Source: Pedobacter changchengzhani
GTDB taxonomy: Bacteria; Bacteroidota; Bacteroidia; Sphingobacteriales; Sphingobacteriaceae
Length of the DNA: 64,000 nt
NCBI RefSeq assembly: GCF_004354365.1
Contig: NZ_SJCY01000003.1
Coordinates: forward strand, 186,001-250,000
Direction: 5' to 3'
Under the pieces are notes generated by a model that saw only the letters and a program-made list of their open reading frames with translations, was not told the DNA's origin and made no database searches. Made by a program: the position numbers and the translations under genes. Below, one piece after another: positions 59,933-64,000 of the stretch; within the stretch, counting starts at the first letter, position 1; each line of letters starts with the position of its first letter.

Positions 59933-60331
59933 ATGTTAATACTAAATAAATTTAGGGCTTGGTTAGGTATTTTATTGTGCCTTATTTCGGGTTTTTGCCC
60001 AATGTTAAAAGTGCCAATTAAAGGAAATTGGAATTTATATCAATCTGATGCTCGATTGTTTTTTCTTACCTACACCATCATTTCAATTGCGGTTTTATTC
60101 TTGTTTATCAGGAAAGTGGGTGCCTTTCGTTTTATGAGCTTTGTAATGTCTATTTGGTTTGTTTTAGCAGTTGCCGCTGTATATTTTACAGCCAATAATT
60201 ATACAAAGTATGGCTTTGCGAATAAATTAATTGGTAAAGTTGTTCACTTTCAATGGGGGTGGATTGTGCTTTTAGTTGGTGTTATATTTATGCTTTTCAG
60301 TACAAAAAAAGGAGAAAATATAACTGTTTAA
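59933..60331 (+). CDS. Four-helix membrane protein of unknown function
   Basis: This 132-residue protein has about four hydrophobic segments ([60 protein letters not shown] and [20 protein letters not shown]). No signal peptide motif and no family recognised. It lies between the convergent gldC and ogt genes. The ATG at 59933 is the first in frame. Confidence 0.6.
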   Translation: MLILNKFRAWLGILLCLISGFCPMLKVPIKGNWNLYQSDARLFFLTYTIISIAVLFLFIRKVGAFRFMSFVMSIWFVLAVAAVYFTANNYTKYGFANKLIGKVVHFQWGWIVLLVGVIFMLFSTKKGENITV

Positions 60332-60439
60332 ATATAATTTTACCATAAAAAAAGATAAACACAGAGAAATTGATGTTTGTGAAGCGCTTAAAAAGTATAA
60401 AAGAAAAGCCAGTTCGTATTAACAACCAAAATGGGTTTT

Positions 60440-60925
60440 TTACAACTTCAATTCCGTTTGCCCTTTTTGCGAAACCTCTATTTCATGTTGAAGCAACCAT
60501 TTTTTACGCCACAAGCCCCACGCATAGCCAACTAATTTTCCGTTAGTGCCAATTACCCTGTGGCAAGGAAGAACAATGGCTAATTTATTTTTTCCATTCG
60601 CTGCAGCAATTGCCCGTATAGCCAACGGTTTATGTGCAGAAAATTTAGCATATGAAATCGTTTCACCGTAATTTATTTTAAGTAAATTATCCCAAACTTC
60701 TCTTTGAAATTCTGTTCCGCTTTGGTTGGTAGGAATACTGAATTCTCGTAGCGTTCCTTTGAAATAGGCTTGCAGTTGCCTAACTGCTAATTGGGTGATG
60801 GTATTTTCTTTTAAACCATCAATGTTTATTTCAGCAAAAGTTATTTCGGTAACATTAAAATCATCGGCCACGATAAATATATCGCCGATAGGGGAAGGCA
60901 CAACCGAAGCATAATGATTTTCCAT
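60440..60925 (-). CDS. ogt: Methylated-DNA-protein cysteine methyltransferase
   Basis: Ogt removes methyl groups from O6-methylguanine by irreversible transfer to its own cysteine. The 161-residue protein has the helix-turn-helix FQREVWDNLLKINYGETISY and the active-site motif AIVLPCHRVIGTNGKLVGYA with the acceptor Cys in PCHRV. VRQLQAYFKGTLREFSIPTN leads in. No Ada DNA-binding N-domain is present, so it is Ogt-type. Confidence 0.92.
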   Translation of the reverse strand: MENHYASVVPSPIGDIFIVADDFNVTEITFAEINIDGLKENTITQLAVRQLQAYFKGTLREFSIPTNQSGTEFQREVWDNLLKINYGETISYAKFSAHKPLAIRAIAAANGKNKLAIVLPCHRVIGTNGKLVGYAWGLWRKKWLLQHEIEVSQKGQTELKL

Positions 60926-61037
60926 AGCGTGGTTATTTGGGCTATTTAAGTCTGAAATCTTAACTCTAAAATCTAAAATTCGAATGCAATATTACAACTA
61001 TCCAACAATTTACAGCCGAAAAATTTACGAATAAAAG

Positions 61038-61045
61038 TATCTTTG
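61038..61045 (+). promoter_or_regulatory. -7 box of the ccmB operon (leaderless candidate)
   Basis: TATCTTTG ends 5 nt before the ccmB ATG and matches TAnnTTTG. Confidence 0.5.
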
Positions 61046-61050
61046 CGATT

Positions 61051-61716
61051 ATGCAATTGGCCAAAGAGGTTAAATATCTAATCCACAAGGAAATACTTTT
61101 AGAGTGGCGATCGAAATACACTATTAACGGTGTGTTGTTGTACATGGTTTCTACAATATTTACATGCTACTTGTCTTTCGTTAGTCTCGGCGATAAACTC
61201 ATTTGGAATGCACTTTTTTGGGTGATTATGCTGTTTTCATCTATAAATGGGGTTTCAAAAAGTTTTTTGCAAGAAACTAAAGGCCAGCAACTTTACAGCT
61301 ATATTTTGGCTAGTCCGGCTGCGGTTTTAATCTCCAAAACATTTTACAATACCTTATTAATGATTCTCCTAACTACCGTGGCGTTGGGGTTTTATGTAAT
61401 GGTATTTGATACTTTTACACCTCCCGATTTAGTGATGTATTACTTTGCGGTAATTTTGGGTAGCATTAGCTTTTCAACAGTTTTTACAATGGTTTCGGCC
61501 ATTGCAAGTAAAGCCGGTAATGGTGGTATGTTAATGGCGATTTTGAGCTTTCCAATTATTATTCCCGTTTTAATTTTATTAATTAGACTGGCTAAAAATG
61601 CTGTTGATGGTTTACCTTGGGATACCAGTTATGATGAAATAGGTATGTTGGTTATCGTAAACGTAATGACGGTTGCTGCATCTTTAATATTGTTCCCTTA
61701 CTTATGGAGGGATTAG
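61051..61716 (+). CDS. ccmB: Heme exporter membrane protein CcmB
   Basis: CcmB is a permease of the CcmAB(CD) complex used in cytochrome c maturation. The 221-residue protein has six hydrophobic segments, with KEILLEWRSKYTINGVLLYM, SFLQETKGQQLYSYILASPA, ISKTFYNTLLMILLTTVALG and SFSTVFTMVSAIASKAGNGG typical. The ATP-binding partner CcmA is not in the window. ccmC and ccmD follow on the same strand. Confidence 0.92.
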   Translation: MQLAKEVKYLIHKEILLEWRSKYTINGVLLYMVSTIFTCYLSFVSLGDKLIWNALFWVIMLFSSINGVSKSFLQETKGQQLYSYILASPAAVLISKTFYNTLLMILLTTVALGFYVMVFDTFTPPDLVMYYFAVILGSISFSTVFTMVSAIASKAGNGGMLMAILSFPIIIPVLILLIRLAKNAVDGLPWDTSYDEIGMLVIVNVMTVAASLILFPYLWRD

Positions 61717-61827
61717 GTAAATTAGTGAAAATGATAATTCGTGAATTTATAATTTTAGATTAAATAGCGCGCAAATATTCATTCATTTATTAAATGAATA
61801 CTTTGAGTTAGCAAATTAAAAAAGGAT

Positions 61828-62496
61828 ATGAAAAAAACTTGGTGGAAAATTTTAGCTTCATTTTTGGTAGTTTATGCTACCATAGCAGGCTTACTACTTG
61901 GAGTGCCTCATTTAGCCATTTTAAATGAAACCATTCGGAATTTATATTTTCACGTACCCATGTGGTTTGCCATGATGGTATTGTTTTCAATCTCCGTATT
62001 TTACAGTGTGAGATCATTGAGTACAAAAAGTGAAATAGATGATTTAAAAGCTGTAGAGAGCGTAAATACAGGGATAATTTTCGGGTTTTTAGGCTTAATT
62101 ACGGGCGCAATATGGGCTAAATTTACTTGGGGCCAGTTTTGGAGTTTTGATCCAAAGCAAAATTTTGCGGCCATCTCAATCTTATTATATTTTGCATACT
62201 TAATCCTTCGCAATGCGATAGACGAGGAACAAAAGCGAGCAAAATTGTCGGCTATATATAATATTTTCGCCTTCCCGATGATGGTGGTTTTGCTTTTCGT
62301 ATTGCCACGTTTGAAAGATTCTTTGCATCCAGGCAATGGCGGCAACCCGGGTTTTAACAGTTACGATTTAGATAGCAGAATGCGCATGGTATTTTATCCG
62401 GCGTGTTTAGGGTGGATATTAATTGGCTATTGGGTTTACACCATTCGATTTAGAATACGTACCATCGAAAATAAGGAACAACACATACGAGATTAA
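61828..62496 (+). CDS. ccmC: Cytochrome c biogenesis protein CcmC/CcsA
   Basis: CcmC binds and hands heme to the CcmE chaperone. The 222-residue protein has six membrane segments, YFHVPMWFAMMVLFSISVFY with the first His ligand, the tryptophan-rich heme-handling loop FTWGQFWSFDPKQNFAAISI (a variant of WGxWWxWD), and PRLKDSLHPGNGG with the second His. The variant replaces two Trp/Asp positions, as often seen in Bacteroidota. It sits about 110 bases after ccmB. Confidence 0.9.
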   Translation: MKKTWWKILASFLVVYATIAGLLLGVPHLAILNETIRNLYFHVPMWFAMMVLFSISVFYSVRSLSTKSEIDDLKAVESVNTGIIFGFLGLITGAIWAKFTWGQFWSFDPKQNFAAISILLYFAYLILRNAIDEEQKRAKLSAIYNIFAFPMMVVLLFVLPRLKDSLHPGNGGNPGFNSYDLDSRMRMVFYPACLGWILIGYWVYTIRFRIRTIENKEQHIRD

Positions 62497-62531
62497 GGAT
62501 TAAGGAACAAAGAGCAAGGAACAAAGACCCA

Positions 62532-62579
62532 CGCTATTTACTGCGTAACAAAAAAGCCCCTTTGGGGTTTGGGGATAAA
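62532..62579. repeat. Intergenic repeat, copy 1 (CCCCTTTGGGG core)
   Basis: The 48-bp unit CGCTATTTACTGCGTAACAA then AAAGCCCCTTTGGGGTTTGG and GGATAAA recurs almost unchanged at 62600-62646. The core is a palindrome and relates, inverted, to the repeat after gyrB (8561-8587). Confidence 0.65.
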
Positions 62580-62599
62580 GAACAAGCATAAAGAAACAT

Positions 62600-62646
62600 C
62601 GTTATTTACAGCATAAAAAAAAGCCCCTTTGGGGTTTGGGGATAAA
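62600..62646. repeat. Intergenic repeat, copy 2 (CCCCTTTGGGG core)
   Basis: This 47-bp copy of the unit at 62532-62579 ends 4 bases before the ccmD ATG, with only a few substitutions and an A-tract length change. It sits where a leader or ribosome-binding site would be. Confidence 0.65.
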
Positions 62647-62650
62647 AAAA

Positions 62651-62863
62651 ATGAAAAAAATACTTTTCTCACTAATATTATTGATTTCAACAATGCAATT
62701 ATTTGCGCAGGACAACGGTGTTGAAATGGCAGATGCATTACGCAGTAACGGTAAAATCTATGTTGTTGTAATTTGCATTGTGGTTATTTTGGTCGGTTTA
62801 TTGGTCTATCTATTCTCGTTAGATAAAAGATTAAAAAAAATCGAAAAAAGAAATGATGTGTAA
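62651..62863 (+). CDS. ccmD: CcmD-like small membrane protein
   Basis: This 70-residue protein has an N-terminal signal-like helix (ILFSLILLISTMQLFAQ) and a second helix (IYVVVICIVVILVGLLVYLF), followed by the basic tail KRLKKIEKRNDV. CcmD-type proteins follow CcmC in cytochrome c maturation operons of Bacteroidota and stabilise the complex. The position after ccmC is the best evidence. ATG 62651 is chosen; the longer frame would begin with TTG at 62636 inside the intergenic repeat. The CcmE gene is not in view. Confidence 0.78.
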   Translation: MKKILFSLILLISTMQLFAQDNGVEMADALRSNGKIYVVVICIVVILVGLLVYLFSLDKRLKKIEKRNDV

Positions 62864-63003
62864 AAACAATGTTTAAACAATTTAAACCTCTTTTGTAGCG
62901 AGAATTTGGCTAGTGTTTGCGTTACACTAAGTGTTTTTACATTTGGATATATGCATTTATTTTGCCCAATTTTGCACCATACTTATTCATAAAATATTAA
63001 ATA

Positions 63004-64000
63004 ATGGCTAATCTAGCAGACGAGAACAAATTTTTTGCAGATGTTTGCAAAAACTTTGACAGTGCGGCACAATTTACCAATCATCCAGAAGGTTTATTGA
63101 ACCAGATTAAAACTTGTAATAGTGTTTATCGCTTCCAATTCCCTATTCGTCGCGGAAACGGTTTCGAAGTTATTGATGCGTGGCGCGTAGAACATTCGCA
63201 TCACATGAGCCCAACAAAAGGTGGTATTCGTTACAGCGAAATGGTAAATGAGGATGAAGTTATGGCGCTTGCAGCATTAATGACATACAAATGTGCAATC
63301 GTAAACGTTCCTTTCGGAGGTGCAAAAGGTGGCATAAAAATCAATACCAAACAGTATAGTGTTGCCGAATTAGAAACCATCACCCGCCGCTACACAACTG
63401 AATTAATTAAGAAAAATTTTATCGGTCCCGGTATTGATGTTCCAGCGCCAGATTATGGTTCGGGTGAACGCGAAATGAGCTGGATTGCAGATACTTACAT
63501 GACTATGAATCCTGGTCAGTTAGATGCTTTGGGTTGCGTAACGGGTAAACCAATTGCGTTGCACGGAATACGTGGGCGTAAAGAAGCAACGGGTCGTGGT
63601 GTTGCTTATGCCGTTCGCGAGTGTGTAGATGTTGCCGAAGATATGGCTAAAATTGGTTTCAAGGCTGGTTTGGGCGATAAAAGAGTAATTGTTCAAGGTT
63701 TAGGTAATGTAGGCTACCATTCGGCAAAGTTCCTTACCGAATTTGGTGCAACCATTGTAGGCTTATGCGAGTATGAAGGTGCTATTTACAATGCCAATGG
63801 CTTAAATGTAGATGAAGTTTTCGCTCACCGTAAAAATACAGGTTCAATTTTGGGCTTTCCTGGTGCAACTGATTTTAAAAACTCAATGGAAGGTTTGGAG
63901 CAAGATTGCGATATCCTTGTGCCAGCGGCTTTAGAAAATCAGTTTACAGAACACAACATCCGCAATATTAAAGCAAGAATTATTGCCGAAGGTGCAAACG
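63004..64000 (+). CDS. Glu/Leu/Phe/Val dehydrogenase, NAD-type glutamate dehydrogenase (runs off the window)
   Basis: About 332 residues are visible, beginning [20 protein letters not shown]. Substrate and catalytic region: [20 protein letters not shown] and [20 protein letters not shown] with the catalytic Lys. The Rossmann loop is [20 protein letters not shown], and the [20 protein letters not shown] and [13 protein letters not shown] motifs follow. This belongs to the GdhB/RocG-type family and differs from gdhA at 22459. The GLGNVG loop often indicates NAD, but cofactor use needs experiment. The gene is not complete in the window. Confidence 0.9.
   Translation, partial: MANLADENKFFADVCKNFDSAAQFTNHPEGLLNQIKTCNSVYRFQFPIRRGNGFEVIDAWRVEHSHHMSPTKGGIRYSEMVNEDEVMALAALMTYKCAIVNVPFGGAKGGIKINTKQYSVAELETITRRYTTELIKKNFIGPGIDVPAPDYGSGEREMSWIADTYMTMNPGQLDALGCVTGKPIALHGIRGRKEATGRGVAYAVRECVDVAEDMAKIGFKAGLGDKRVIVQGLGNVGYHSAKFLTEFGATIVGLCEYEGAIYNANGLNVDEVFAHRKNTGSILGFPGATDFKNSMEGLEQDCDILVPAALENQFTEHNIRNIKARIIAEGAN

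Overview
The window looks like a chromosomal segment of a Bacteroidota bacterium of the Sphingobacteriaceae, most likely Pedobacter or a close relative. The support is low GC, the Bacteroidota promoter box TAnnTTTG in front of many genes, a Bacteroidota-type omega subunit, gliding/type IX secretion genes (gldA, gldF, gldG, gldC and a PorD/DUF4835 protein), a TonB-receptor remnant, a MiaE-type hydroxylase and the bamD-rpoZ-coaBC-porD-recN gene order. There are no rRNA or tRNA genes, CRISPR arrays, prophages or intact insertion sequences that I can see.

Layout. 0-5.4 kb: a glycosyltransferase cut by the window edge, dapD, small accessory genes (secreted unknown, GNAT, DUF6929-like, S4 protein), EcsC and guanine deaminase. 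5.4-13.7 kb: Skp-like lipoprotein, gyrB, a radical SAM protein, then ammonium transporter amtB followed by a porin. 13.7-24.1 kb: SRPBCC, DUF2461 and YkuK proteins, a DbpA-like helicase, a DUF1456 protein, ettA, clpC, gdhA and a decayed second clpC fragment. 24.1-32.1 kb (minus strand): two tandem carboxypeptidase-regulatory-domain paralogues, then recN, porD, coaBC, rpoZ, bamD. 32.4-40 kb (plus strand): glycerophosphodiesterase, gldA, a beta-barrel protein, gldF, gldG, dnaN, a DUF4397 lipoprotein and a DedA protein. 40-48.7 kb (minus strand): phospholipase C/S1-P1-like protein, DUF695, DUF3999, DUF2339 and an HscA-like chaperone. 48.8-51.9 kb: a decaying accessory patch with a CPBP protease pseudogene, a DUF3223/HNH-like gene and the tail of a TonB receptor. 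52-57.4 kb: glycosyltransferase, miaE, DUF3810, a YoeB toxin with an unusual two-part antitoxin, and dihydroorotase. 57.7-64 kb: RhlE-like helicase, gldC, ogt, ccmB-ccmC-ccmD and a second glutamate dehydrogenase running off the end.

Most genes are housekeeping and no large undescribed multi-gene system is evident. The most interesting items are: (i) gene remnants of clpC, a CPBP protease and a TonB receptor; (ii) a fused DUF2281/DUF2683-type antitoxin in front of yoeB; (iii) a 221-bp MITE/REPIN-like element with terminal inverted repeats containing two hairpins; (iv) nine genes whose TAnnTTTG box ends 4-7 nt before the start codon, predicting leaderless mRNAs; and (v) several families of short intergenic repeats, some of which have become coding sequence at gene ends.

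Family names come from recognising sequence motifs by eye. No database search or computation was run.
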